Below are positions 24,057 to 31,349 of a DNA stretch of 64,000 nucleotides, piece after piece. Within the stretch, counting starts at the first letter, position 1, and each line of letters starts with the position of its first letter. The translations under genes were made by a program, and so were the position numbers. Origin of the DNA: Ruegeria lacuscaerulensis (GTDB lineage: Bacteria; Pseudomonadota; Alphaproteobacteria; Rhodobacterales; Rhodobacteraceae); contig NZ_WQGO01000002.1 of assembly GCF_013034685.1 (NCBI RefSeq), forward strand, positions 62,001-126,000. Direction: 5' to 3'. Under the pieces are notes generated by a model. That model ran no database searches, was not told the origin of the DNA, and worked only from the letters and a program-made list of their open reading frames with translations.

Positions 24057-26504
24057 TCAGGCCCGCAGCCGGTCGTTGGCCGGATCCCAGAGGGGTTGAT
24101 CCTCTTGCACCACAGCGGGGTATTTCTGACCGTAGATTTCGACCTCCAACGCGGTGCCCGGATTTGCCAGTTCCGACTTGATCATGCCCAGCGCGATGGA
24201 TTTGCCCACGCGATAGCCCCATGCGCCGGACGTCGTCTCACCCACGATCTGATCGCCTTGCCAGATGCAGGACATATAGGGCGCGTCGCAGTCACCTGCC
24301 TCAACCGTCAGGGTCACGAACGACTTCTTCACCCCCTGCTGCTTTTCATTCAGGATCGCGGCCTTGCCGGGGAAATCCTGCGGCTTGTCTAGTTTGACAA
24401 AACGCCCAAGCCCGCCTTCCAACAGCGAGTAATCGGTGGACAGATCTCCCTTCCACGCGCGGTAGCCTTTTTCGATCCGCAGCGAGTTCAGCGCATACAT
24501 GCCAAACGGCGTGGCACCAGCCTCAAGGATCGCGTCATAGATCGCAGGCATGTCGTCGTTCAGAGCGTGAACCTCCCAACCCAGTTCGCCAGCAAAGGAT
24601 ACGCGGATCAGATAGGCGGGTTTCCCTGCCACAGTGGCGGCCTGATGGGTCAGCCAGCCCAGCGACAGGTCGGCATCGGTGAGACCCGACAGGATCTCAC
24701 GCGATTTTGGGCCGGTGACGATCAGCGTGTCGCGTGTGGTGGTCACATCCTCGACACTGACACCTGAGGGCATCGCATTCACCAGAATGTCCCGGTCATG
24801 CCATTGCGCGGTGGCGGCGGTGATCATGACGAACTCATCCTCACCCAGACGCAGGCAGGACATTTCGGTCAGGATGCGGCCCCGGTCGTCGGCGATATAG
24901 ACCAGATTGATCCGGCCCACCTTGGGCAGACCACCCGTCACCAGCCCACGCAGCGCCTCGGCCGCGCCTTCCCCCTTGACCATGAAGCGCGAGAAACCCG
25001 GCAGGTCCAGCACGCCGCAATGGTCGCGCACGGCCTCGCATTCTTCTTTGATCCGCTGCTCCCACGGGCCCGAGCGGCCCCATGTATGCGTCGCATCCAG
25101 CGAGGTATCGTCGCCCGGCTTGGCGAACCAATTAGCGCGTTCCCAGCCGTTATAGGCACCCATCACGCCGCCCAGTTCCTTGATCTTGTCATGGACCGGA
25201 GACAGCTTTTTGTCCCGCGCTGCAGGCCATTCATGATGCGGGAAGTGCATGGCGTATTCATTGCCGTAGACCTCCATACCCTTCTGATTGCAGTAGTCCT
25301 GATCGGTGTAATCGGTGTAACGGCGCGGGTCGACGGCCCACATATCCCATTCGGTCGCGCCATCGACGATCCATTCGGCCAGCACCTTGCCTGCGCCGCC
25401 GCCCTGCGCGATGCCGAAGGTAAAGGTGTGCGCCTCGAACGCGTTGCTTACGCCGGGCATCGGCCCGATCAGAGGCAACCCATCCGGCGCGTAAGGGATC
25501 GGCCCGTTGATCACCCGACCCACGCCCGAGGTTGCCATCAGCGGCACCCGCTCCATCGCGTCGGTGACGATATCTTCGATCCGGTCCAGATCATCGTTCC
25601 AAAGCTGGAAGCTGAAATCCTCGGGCATCGGATCGTCTTCGGTCATCCAATGGCCCTTGCAGTTGGGCTCATACGGGCCAAGGTTAAAGCCGTTCTTCTC
25701 CTGCCGCAGGTAGTACGAGATATCCACGTCGCGCAGCAGCGGCAGCTTGCCACCGTTTTCCTTCGACCATGCCTCAACCTCGGGGATTTCGTCGGTCAGC
25801 AGGTATTGGTGGCTCATGACCATCGCAGGCACCGTGCGCCCGCCAAAGGGTTTGAACCATTCGCCCACGCGCTGCGCATAGTACCCGGCGGCGTTGACCA
25901 CGTAGTCACAGTCGATATCGCCCTTATCGGTGTGAACGGTCCATGTGCCATCGTCGTGCTGTGTCACCCCGGTTGCCGGGCAGAAACGGATGATCTTTTG
26001 CCCCATGTCCCGCGCGCCTTTGGCCAGAGCCTGCGTCAGCTGCGCCGGGTCGATATCGCCGTCGGTAGGGTCATACAGAACGCCCTCAAGATCATGGGTT
26101 TCAAGGAAGGGATACCGTTGTTTGGCTTCCTCCGCCGTCCACATCTCCATCGGGATGCCTTGATAGCGACCCATGGACAGGGCGCGTTCGAACTCCTGCA
26201 TCCGTTCCTTGCTGTGCGCCAGACGGATCGAGCCCGAGACGTGGTAGTTCATCGGGTAATCGACCTCATCCGCCAGCCGCGAATACAGCTCGGTCGAATA
26301 GCGCTGCATGTTCATGATCGCCCATGAGGTCGAAAAGGTCGGCACATTGCCCGCCGCGTGCCACGTCGAGCCCGCTGTCAGTTCGTTCTTTTCCAGCAGA
26401 ACGCAGTCGGTCCAGCCCTTCTTGGCCAGATGGTAAAGCGATGAACAGCCGACGACGCCGCCGCCGATGATGACCACACGGGCCTTGGTTGGAAAATTAC
26501 TCAT
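24057..26504 (-). CDS. DAO-GcvT flavoprotein, dimethylglycine/sarcosine-dehydrogenase-like (paralogue 1)
   Basis: Flavoprotein of 815 residues with the same architecture as the 18603-21056 product: N-terminal DAO/FAD domain (VVIIGGGVVGCSSLYHLAKK, covalent-flavin-type His49 in LTAGSTWHAAG) and C-terminal GcvT folate domain (GELGWEVHAL, LRIEKGYRAWKGDL). The middle of the DAO domain differs clearly from paralogue 2: HTFTFGIAQGGGAGKVLAEW here against VAAGFNSIGIQSAGGAGMAL there. That argues for different substrates, for instance successive demethylations. The dehydrogenase gene follows after two bases. Confidence 0.85.
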   Translation of the reverse strand: MSNFPTKARVVIIGGGVVGCSSLYHLAKKGWTDCVLLEKNELTAGSTWHAAGNVPTFSTSWAIMNMQRYSTELYSRLADEVDYPMNYHVSGSIRLAHSKERMQEFERALSMGRYQGIPMEMWTAEEAKQRYPFLETHDLEGVLYDPTDGDIDPAQLTQALAKGARDMGQKIIRFCPATGVTQHDDGTWTVHTDKGDIDCDYVVNAAGYYAQRVGEWFKPFGGRTVPAMVMSHQYLLTDEIPEVEAWSKENGGKLPLLRDVDISYYLRQEKNGFNLGPYEPNCKGHWMTEDDPMPEDFSFQLWNDDLDRIEDIVTDAMERVPLMATSGVGRVINGPIPYAPDGLPLIGPMPGVSNAFEAHTFTFGIAQGGGAGKVLAEWIVDGATEWDMWAVDPRRYTDYTDQDYCNQKGMEVYGNEYAMHFPHHEWPAARDKKLSPVHDKIKELGGVMGAYNGWERANWFAKPGDDTSLDATHTWGRSGPWEQRIKEECEAVRDHCGVLDLPGFSRFMVKGEGAAEALRGLVTGGLPKVGRINLVYIADDRGRILTEMSCLRLGEDEFVMITAATAQWHDRDILVNAMPSGVSVEDVTTTRDTLIVTGPKSREILSGLTDADLSLGWLTHQAATVAGKPAYLIRVSFAGELGWEVHALNDDMPAIYDAILEAGATPFGMYALNSLRIEKGYRAWKGDLSTDYSLLEGGLGRFVKLDKPQDFPGKAAILNEKQQGVKKSFVTLTVEAGDCDAPYMSCIWQGDQIVGETTSGAWGYRVGKSIALGMIKSELANPGTALEVEIYGQKYPAVVQEDQPLWDPANDRLRA

Positions 26505-26519
26505 GGTTTTGCTTCCCTG

Positions 26520-26900
26520 TTAGTATGCCCGCTGGGGCAGATCGTCCTGAATATCGTAGTAGTCGCCCTTGTCGGCGACGAAGATATGTTGGGCGAGTTT
26601 CAAGCCGGTGGGCTCGTCCAGAGACCCTATTGAAACCGCAATCGTGTCCTCATCATTATGCTGCCAAAACAGGAACGAGCCGCAGGCGCTGCAAAAGCCG
26701 CGCTTGGCGATGTCCGAGGCGCGATACCAACCCAGCGTCTCGCTGGAGGTAAAGCTGAGGTTGTCCTGATGGGTTTCGCAGGAGGCCCAGAGATGACCCG
26801 ATTGCCTGCGGCATTGGCCGCAATGGCAGGCGTTGGGTGCGGCGAGGTCTCCGTCAATGGTGAAGGCGACCTTGCCGCAGAGGCAGGAACCGGTGTGCAT
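26520..26900 (-). CDS. GFA-family (glutathione-dependent formaldehyde-activating-like) protein
   Basis: Zinc-binding protein of 126 residues, with the cysteine pattern of the GFA/CENP-V fold: TGSCLCGKVAF, CHCGQCRRQSG and FCSACGS. The family was named for a proposed glutathione-formaldehyde condensation, since questioned. Its place among demethylase genes, which can release formaldehyde, makes a C1 link plausible but unproven. It lies 15 bases before the paralogue-1 gene and 4 bases after the LysE gene. Confidence 0.85.
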   Translation of the reverse strand: MHTGSCLCGKVAFTIDGDLAAPNACHCGQCRRQSGHLWASCETHQDNLSFTSSETLGWYRASDIAKRGFCSACGSFLFWQHNDEDTIAVSIGSLDEPTGLKLAQHIFVADKGDYYDIQDDLPQRAY

Positions 26901-26904
26901 GTCT

Positions 26905-27528
26905 TTACCCCCTTGCTGTAGGCGTTGCGCTGGTACCCAGCAACACACCGTAGATGATGAAACAGGTCGCCATCACGCGGCGGACCCAGATATTGAACAC
27001 AGCGCCCAGCGCGGCCTTGCCCATCAGCGCGCCCAACAAGGTAAATCCGGTGTAGCTGAGCGTTGTGATGACCAGAGCGGTGGGCATGATCACTCCCATC
27101 TGCTGCCAGACCGGAACCTCGGGTTGAACGAATTGCGAAAACGCCGCCAGATACCCGGCCACGCTTTTCGGATTGATGGTCGCCACTGCCAGTGCGTGCA
27201 GATAGACGTGGCGCGCGGGTCGCTCGGACGCGGGCGCGGGTTTGCTGGCATTGATCCAGCCGCGGATGCCCATCCAGATCAAGAACCCCGCGCCGATCAG
27301 TTTGGCGATGAAAAACCCGGTGGGTGACGCCGCGATCAGCGCCGTGACGCCCAGCGCGGACAGGATCAAAAAGGCGCTGGCCTGTGTCAGGATCGCCAGC
27401 ACGCCCAACATAGCCCTGGCAAAGGGCAGGCTCATTCCGTTTGAGATGCAATTGACCGCATTCGGCCCCGGTGTGGTGACGAACACCACCCAGAACAGAG
27501 CGAATATGGTCCAGGCCTCGAAGCTCAT
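26905..27528 (-). CDS. LysE/RhtB-family exporter
   Basis: Membrane exporter of 207 residues with about six spans and the typical N-terminus FWVVFVTTPGPNAVNCISNG, followed by NPKSVAGYLAAF. Members export amino acids or related small molecules. Start ATG 27528 directly abuts the stop of the XRE-cupin regulator gene, so the regulator probably controls it. The substrate may be an amino acid that builds up during catabolism of the N-methylated compound. Confidence 0.87.
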   Translation of the reverse strand: MSFEAWTIFALFWVVFVTTPGPNAVNCISNGMSLPFARAMLGVLAILTQASAFLILSALGVTALIAASPTGFFIAKLIGAGFLIWMGIRGWINASKPAPASERPARHVYLHALAVATINPKSVAGYLAAFSQFVQPEVPVWQQMGVIMPTALVITTLSYTGFTLLGALMGKAALGAVFNIWVRRVMATCFIIYGVLLGTSATPTARG

Positions 27529-28128
27529 TCAATACACCGGCGGGGCGATGACCCAGATGGCCACGGCGGGCTCATCATAGGGGTTCGCCCAGTGATAGGG
27601 TTCGTGTTTGATACGGAAACTGTCGCCCGGCCCGACCGAGAACTGCCGTCCTCCAATCGTTAGGTCCAACCGCCCCGAGATCATATAGCCCACCTCTTGC
27701 GTCGGACGATTGGCAGGGGTCTGCATCTGCGAGCGGGGCTCGAAGGTGGAATGCACCATCTCAAAATCATCGGTCAGATCGGGTGAGAGCAATTCCTCGA
27801 TCAGTCCTTCCTCACCCGATCCCATTGGACGGCGCGAGCCTGCGCGGACCACATAACCCTGTTCATCCGCCGGGGCGGCAGAATGGGCAAACAGCATCGA
27901 CATGGGTACACCCAGACAATCGGCCATCTGCCGCAGGTCCGAGATGGACGGATCGGACATATCCCGCTCAACCTGGCTGAGCCAGCCGACCGAGCGGTTC
28001 AGCTTTGCCGCAATCTCGCTCAGCGTCAGCCCGCGCGCTTTGCGCAGTGCGCGGATATCGGCACCAAGGGTCGCGCTTTGGGGGGCCTGAGAGTTCAATT
28101 GCCGCTCCGCGTTGTCGTGAAATTTCAT
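27529..28128 (-). CDS. XRE-cupin transcriptional regulator
   Basis: Regulator of 199 residues: N-terminal XRE helix-turn-helix (IRALRKARGLTLSEIAAKLN, residues about 26-75) and a C-terminal cupin domain (PTQEVGYMISGRLDLTIGG). The family (PuuR type) usually represses transport and catabolic genes and responds to small amine or amino-acid ligands. It is the first gene of the minus-strand array and abuts lysE. Its upstream gap holds three TTTTTCA-type half-sites (28134-28180), probably for autoregulation. Confidence 0.88.
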   Translation of the reverse strand: MKFHDNAERQLNSQAPQSATLGADIRALRKARGLTLSEIAAKLNRSVGWLSQVERDMSDPSISDLRQMADCLGVPMSMLFAHSAAPADEQGYVVRAGSRRPMGSGEEGLIEELLSPDLTDDFEMVHSTFEPRSQMQTPANRPTQEVGYMISGRLDLTIGGRQFSVGPGDSFRIKHEPYHWANPYDEPAVAIWVIAPPVY

Positions 28129-28133
28129 CCCTG

Positions 28134-28180
28134 TTTTTCACGATGGCGCGAATCGATGAAAAAACCAAGCGTTTTTTCAC
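28134..28180. promoter_or_regulatory. Three TTTTTCA-type half-sites, candidate XRE-cupin operator
   Basis: TTTTTCAC (28134-28141), its inverse TGAAAAAA (28157-28164), and TTTTTTCAC (28172-28180) lie in the divergent gap between the XRE-cupin gene and a DUF1294 gene. A related palindrome, GTGAAATTTCAT, overlaps the regulator start codon. The clustering of T/A-rich sites in otherwise GC-rich DNA supports an operator; the assigned protein is inference. Confidence 0.5.
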
Positions 28181-28215
28181 TTGGGTCACGCGGCCGGGTT
28201 CGGTATCGGTCACGC

Positions 28216-28497
28216 ATGTGGATTGCAGTGATGTATTTGTGGGCGATCAATACCCTGACGCTGCTGGCCTTTGGCTGGGACAAACTGCGCGCGCGGCGGC
28301 GCAAGCGCCGGGTGCCGGAACGCCGCCTTTTGTGGCTGGCGGCGCTGGGTGGCGGCCCCGGAGCCGTGGTTGGGCGCTGGATTTTTCGCCACAAAACCCG
28401 CAAAGGCCGGTTTTCAGCATGGCTGTTTGCAATTCTGATAGTTCAGGCCGCTGCTTGCTATGCGGCCTTCACCTATCTGCCCCCGTTGCTGGGCTAA
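28216..28497 (+). CDS. DUF1294 small membrane protein
   Basis: Membrane protein of 93 residues. WIAVMYLWAINTLTLLAFGW forms the first span, followed by the basic stretch DKLRARRRKRRVPERRLL typical of DUF1294, then GGGPGAVVGRWIFRHKTRKG and a C-terminal span. ATG 28216 starts just before the first span. Function unknown. It is divergent from the XRE-cupin gene, so it may share that control region. Confidence 0.8.
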   Translation: MWIAVMYLWAINTLTLLAFGWDKLRARRRKRRVPERRLLWLAALGGGPGAVVGRWIFRHKTRKGRFSAWLFAILIVQAAACYAAFTYLPPLLG

Positions 28498-28503
28498 CCG
28501 ACC

Positions 28504-28956
28504 TTAACGCGCAAACACATCGCGCAAGATGGCAGCGAGCTCATCAGCATCCGCTTGGGTAAACGCATTTGGTAGATCGCTGTCGATATCAAACACCGCG
28601 ATCACCTCACCCTGCGAGTCAAAAACAGGCAGCACTAGTTCCGACCGGGTCGAGGACGCACAAGCGATATGGCCGGGGAAAGCGTCCACATCCGGCACAA
28701 GCTGCACCTCTCTGGTGCGGGCCGCTGCGCCGCAAACACCGCGTGCAAACGGGATCACCAGACAGCCATGTCCGCCCTGATACGGCCCGATCTTCAACAC
28801 CTCGGGCTCGGTCACGCGATAAAACCCGGTCCAGTTGAAGCGGTCATCGCTGTGATGCACCTCGCAGGTGACAGTGGCCATCAGGGCGACCTGATCCGTT
28901 TCGCCCTCGGTCAGGGCGGCGATGGTTTTTGCGAGGGTGGAATAGTCAACGGTCAT
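28504..28956 (-). CDS. Free methionine-(R)-sulfoxide reductase (GAF domain)
   Basis: Single GAF-domain protein of 150 residues. The three cysteines known from fRMsr are present in their contexts: GGHGCLVIPFA, RGVCGAAART and GHIACASSTRSELVLP. It reduces free methionine-(R)-sulfoxide in the cytoplasm, an oxidative-stress repair step. ATG 28956 is preferred over a longer frame that would run into the intergenic repeat. Confidence 0.9.
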   Translation of the reverse strand: MTVDYSTLAKTIAALTEGETDQVALMATVTCEVHHSDDRFNWTGFYRVTEPEVLKIGPYQGGHGCLVIPFARGVCGAAARTREVQLVPDVDAFPGHIACASSTRSELVLPVFDSQGEVIAVFDIDSDLPNAFTQADADELAAILRDVFAR

Positions 28957-28981
28957 GGCAGCACTTTGAGGCAAGGGTATC

Positions 28982-29047
28982 AGGGGGCGCTGCCCCCTCT
29001 TGAGCCGGTGACTCAATACTCCCCCGCCGTATTTGAAACAAGAAGAA
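28982..29047. repeat. Intergenic repeat copy D (degenerate core)
   Basis: Hairpin AGGGGGC-GCT-GCCCCCT (28982-28998), second hairpin TTGAGCCGGTGACTCAA (29000-29016), then a degraded core CTCCCCCGCCGTATTTGAAA ending in CAAGAAGAA (29019-29047). Same order of parts as copy B at 6697-6767. It sits between two minus-strand genes: the thiolase 3' end and the upstream region of the GAF-domain gene. Confidence 0.65.
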
Positions 29048-29050
29048 TGG

Positions 29051-30223
29051 TCAAACGCGTTCTATGGCAATGGCGGTGCCTTCGCCACCCCCGATGCAGA
29101 TGGCCGCGACGCCGCGTTTGAGGTTTCGTTTCTCGAGAGCATTCAGCAATGTGACCATGATCCGCGCGCCGGATGCGCCGATGGGATGGCCCAGAGCGCA
29201 CGCGCCGCCATTCACGTTCACCTTGTCACGCGGCAAACCCATTTCGTGCATAAAGGCCATGGGCACGACGGCGAAGGCCTCGTTCACCTCCCACAGGTCC
29301 ACATCATCAGTGGTCCAACCGATCTGCGTCAGCAGTTTTTGCGCGGCAGGCACCGGGGCAGTCGTAAACAGGCCGGGGGCCTGTGCGTGGCTGGCATGGC
29401 CCAGAATACGGGCGCGGATGGTCAGGGCCTGCGCCTGGGCGGCTTCCTCCGACGCCAGCACCAAGGCCGCCGCCCCATCCGAGATTGACGAGGCATTGGC
29501 CGCTGTCACCGTTCCATCCTTGCGGAAGGCCGGTTTCAGAGTCGGGATTTTCTCGGGCCGGGCCGAAAGGGGTTGTTCGTCGGTGGATTGTGTAACGTCC
29601 CCTTGGCGCGTTTTCAGGGTGACAGGCGTGATTTCATCCGCGAAAGCGCCGGTTTCTTGTGCCTCCAGCGCGTTTGACAGAGACTGCAGCGCGTAGTCAT
29701 CCTGTGCCTCGCGGGTGAACTGATAGGCTTCGGCACAATCCTCGGCGAAAGTGCCCATCAAACGCCCCTTGTCATAGGCGTCCTCGAGCCCGTCCAGAAA
29801 CATGTGGTCAACCACCTGCCCATGCCCGATCCGCGCACCGCTGCGCATTTTGGGTAGAAGATAGGGGGCGTTGGTCATGCTCTCCATCCCGCCGGCGACC
29901 ATCGTGTCTGCGTGCCCCAAGGCAATCTGGTCATAGGCCATCATCGCAGCTTTCATCCCTGATCCGCACATCTTGTTGAGGGTGGTCGCGGGCACCTCTT
30001 CACCCAGACCGGCGGCGAAACCTGCCTGCCGCGCAGGGGCTTGGCCCTGACCCGCGGGCAGGACGCAGCCCATCAGCACCTCGTCCACAGTGTCGGCCCC
30101 GGCGCCCTGCAAGGCGGCGCGGATTGCCGTTCCGCCCAGATCAGCGGCGCTGACGCCATCGAACATCCCTTGAAACCCACCCATCGGGGTCCGTGCTGCA
30201 CCTGCGATTACAACTTGCTTCAT
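29051..30223 (-). CDS. Acetyl-CoA C-acetyltransferase (thiolase)
   Basis: Thiolase of 390 residues. The acyl-carrying Cys86 is in LNKMCGSGMKA; the other active-site residues lie in GGACALGHPIGASGARI and the C-terminal AICIGGGEG. It condenses or cleaves acetoacetyl-CoA/3-ketoacyl-CoA (PhaA/AtoB type). The start ATG at 30223 has GGAG upstream on the minus strand; an extension to 30433 overlaps the divergent STAS gene and was rejected. It stands alone, so biosynthetic or degradative direction is not clear. Confidence 0.9.
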   Translation of the reverse strand: MKQVVIAGAARTPMGGFQGMFDGVSAADLGGTAIRAALQGAGADTVDEVLMGCVLPAGQGQAPARQAGFAAGLGEEVPATTLNKMCGSGMKAAMMAYDQIALGHADTMVAGGMESMTNAPYLLPKMRSGARIGHGQVVDHMFLDGLEDAYDKGRLMGTFAEDCAEAYQFTREAQDDYALQSLSNALEAQETGAFADEITPVTLKTRQGDVTQSTDEQPLSARPEKIPTLKPAFRKDGTVTAANASSISDGAAALVLASEEAAQAQALTIRARILGHASHAQAPGLFTTAPVPAAQKLLTQIGWTTDDVDLWEVNEAFAVVPMAFMHEMGLPRDKVNVNGGACALGHPIGASGARIMVTLLNALEKRNLKRGVAAICIGGGEGTAIAIERV

Positions 30224-30328
30224 CGGGAGGCTCCTTTTCTGCTTTTCCGTATGGATGGATACCGAATGGTAAGAATTGGCGTCTAGCGTATTTCTACGCA
30301 TGATTTGCAATTCAGAGGACCGGCGCGC

Positions 30329-30667
30329 ATGAGCCTGACCAGCAAAACAACCGACTCGGCCCAGATTATCACGGTGCATTGCGACCGGATCGACGCCGCC
30401 ATGGCCATCCAGTTCAAGGAAGAGATGCGGCAAGAGGCCGAAGGCGGTGCTGCGCGGGTGGTGCTAGATCTGACGAGGGTGGAATTCATCGACTCCAGCG
30501 GTCTCGGGGCGATCGTCGCCGCCATGAAACAGCTTGGCAGTGATCGCAGGCTGGATCTGGCGGGGTTGCACCCCTTTGTCGAAAAGGTTTTTCGCCTGAC
30601 CCGTATGGACACGGTTTTCAAGCTATACCCGACGCTGGGCGACGCGCTTGCGTCCGCCGCCGACTGA
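30329..30667 (+). CDS. STAS-domain anti-sigma factor antagonist (RsbV-like)
   Basis: STAS protein of 112 residues. The phosphorylatable serine region reads EFIDSSGLGAIVAAMKQLG, where the Ser pair before GLG is the RsbV/SpoIIAA phosphosite. ATG 30329 has AGAGGA at 30314-30319. The HATPase kinase gene follows 32 bases downstream, so this is a partner-switching pair. Target unknown: neither a sigma factor nor a PP2C phosphatase is nearby. Confidence 0.88.
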   Translation: MSLTSKTTDSAQIITVHCDRIDAAMAIQFKEEMRQEAEGGAARVVLDLTRVEFIDSSGLGAIVAAMKQLGSDRRLDLAGLHPFVEKVFRLTRMDTVFKLYPTLGDALASAAD

Positions 30668-30699
30668 GCCCGCAGATCGAATGAATAAGCGCCCTGCCC

Positions 30700-31140
30700 A
30701 TGTGTACCGGTAACTGCCTGGATCTTCAGTTCTCAGCCACAGCGTCCGATGCCAGCGCGGGCATCGCTCAGCTCAGCGCCTGCTTGAAAGCGCAAGGCCT
30801 GCCCGCGCACAAGGCGGGGGACGTAAAAATCGCGCTAGCCGAGGCAATCAACAACGTGGTCGAACATGCCTATGCCGGGGTCACACCCGCTCAGGTCAAG
30901 GTGCGGTGTCGGCTGAACCAAGACTGGCTTGAAATACTGATTTCGGACACCGGCAACCCTCTGCCCGGATTTCGGGTGCCCGAAGGTATGCCGTCGGCGC
31001 TGGGGTCATCGCGCGACGAACTGCCCGAGGGCGGATTTGGCTGGTTCCTGATCCATGAATTGACCAGCGATATCCGGTATGAGCGCAGCAACGGCTGCAA
31101 CAGGCTGTCCCTGCGCTTTGATTTCCCGGATGCCGAGTGA
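30700..31140 (+). CDS. RsbW-like serine-protein kinase / anti-sigma factor
   Basis: GHKL ATPase of 146 residues. The N box is in IALAEAINNVVEHAYAG (catalytic Glu and Asn residues) and the G1 box in LEILISDTGNPLPGF; the G2-like glycine region is GGFGWFLIHELTSDI. It should phosphorylate the STAS partner encoded just upstream and either sequester a sigma factor or act through another target. The Cys-rich start MCTGNC is unusual. Confidence 0.87.
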   Translation: MCTGNCLDLQFSATASDASAGIAQLSACLKAQGLPAHKAGDVKIALAEAINNVVEHAYAGVTPAQVKVRCRLNQDWLEILISDTGNPLPGFRVPEGMPSALGSSRDELPEGGFGWFLIHELTSDIRYERSNGCNRLSLRFDFPDAE

Positions 31141-31228
31141 CAGGCAAAAGGTCACAATAACGCCCAAATCGAACCATTGTCGCGCCGCAAATCAGGGTCA
31201 TACACTTACCTGTAGCTCAGATAGCTTC

Positions 31229-31275
31229 CCTCGGCGCCAAGTGTCACAGCCCCCACCCAGTGAACGGCGCCGAGG
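31229..31275 (+). promoter_or_regulatory. Large inverted repeat in the gap before the gamma-glutamyltransferase gene
   Basis: CCTCGGCGCC (31229-31238) pairs exactly with GGCGCCGAGG (31266-31275) across 27 bases. It lies between the RsbW-like gene and the gamma-glutamyltransferase start, followed by the T-containing stretch AATTTCCCCTTGATTT. It may be a terminator for the rsbVW pair, a leader structure, or a small RNA. Confidence 0.5.
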
Positions 31276-31349
31276 AATTTCCCCTTGATTTGACTGGACA
31301 ATAAACCGCCGCGCGATACCTTCGGCGCGAGTTATTGGGGAATACATTT

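Noticed and set aside
24798..26327. Long plus-strand open frame opposite the first DAO-GcvT gene
   Set aside because: Same reason: shadow of a strongly coding GC-rich gene.
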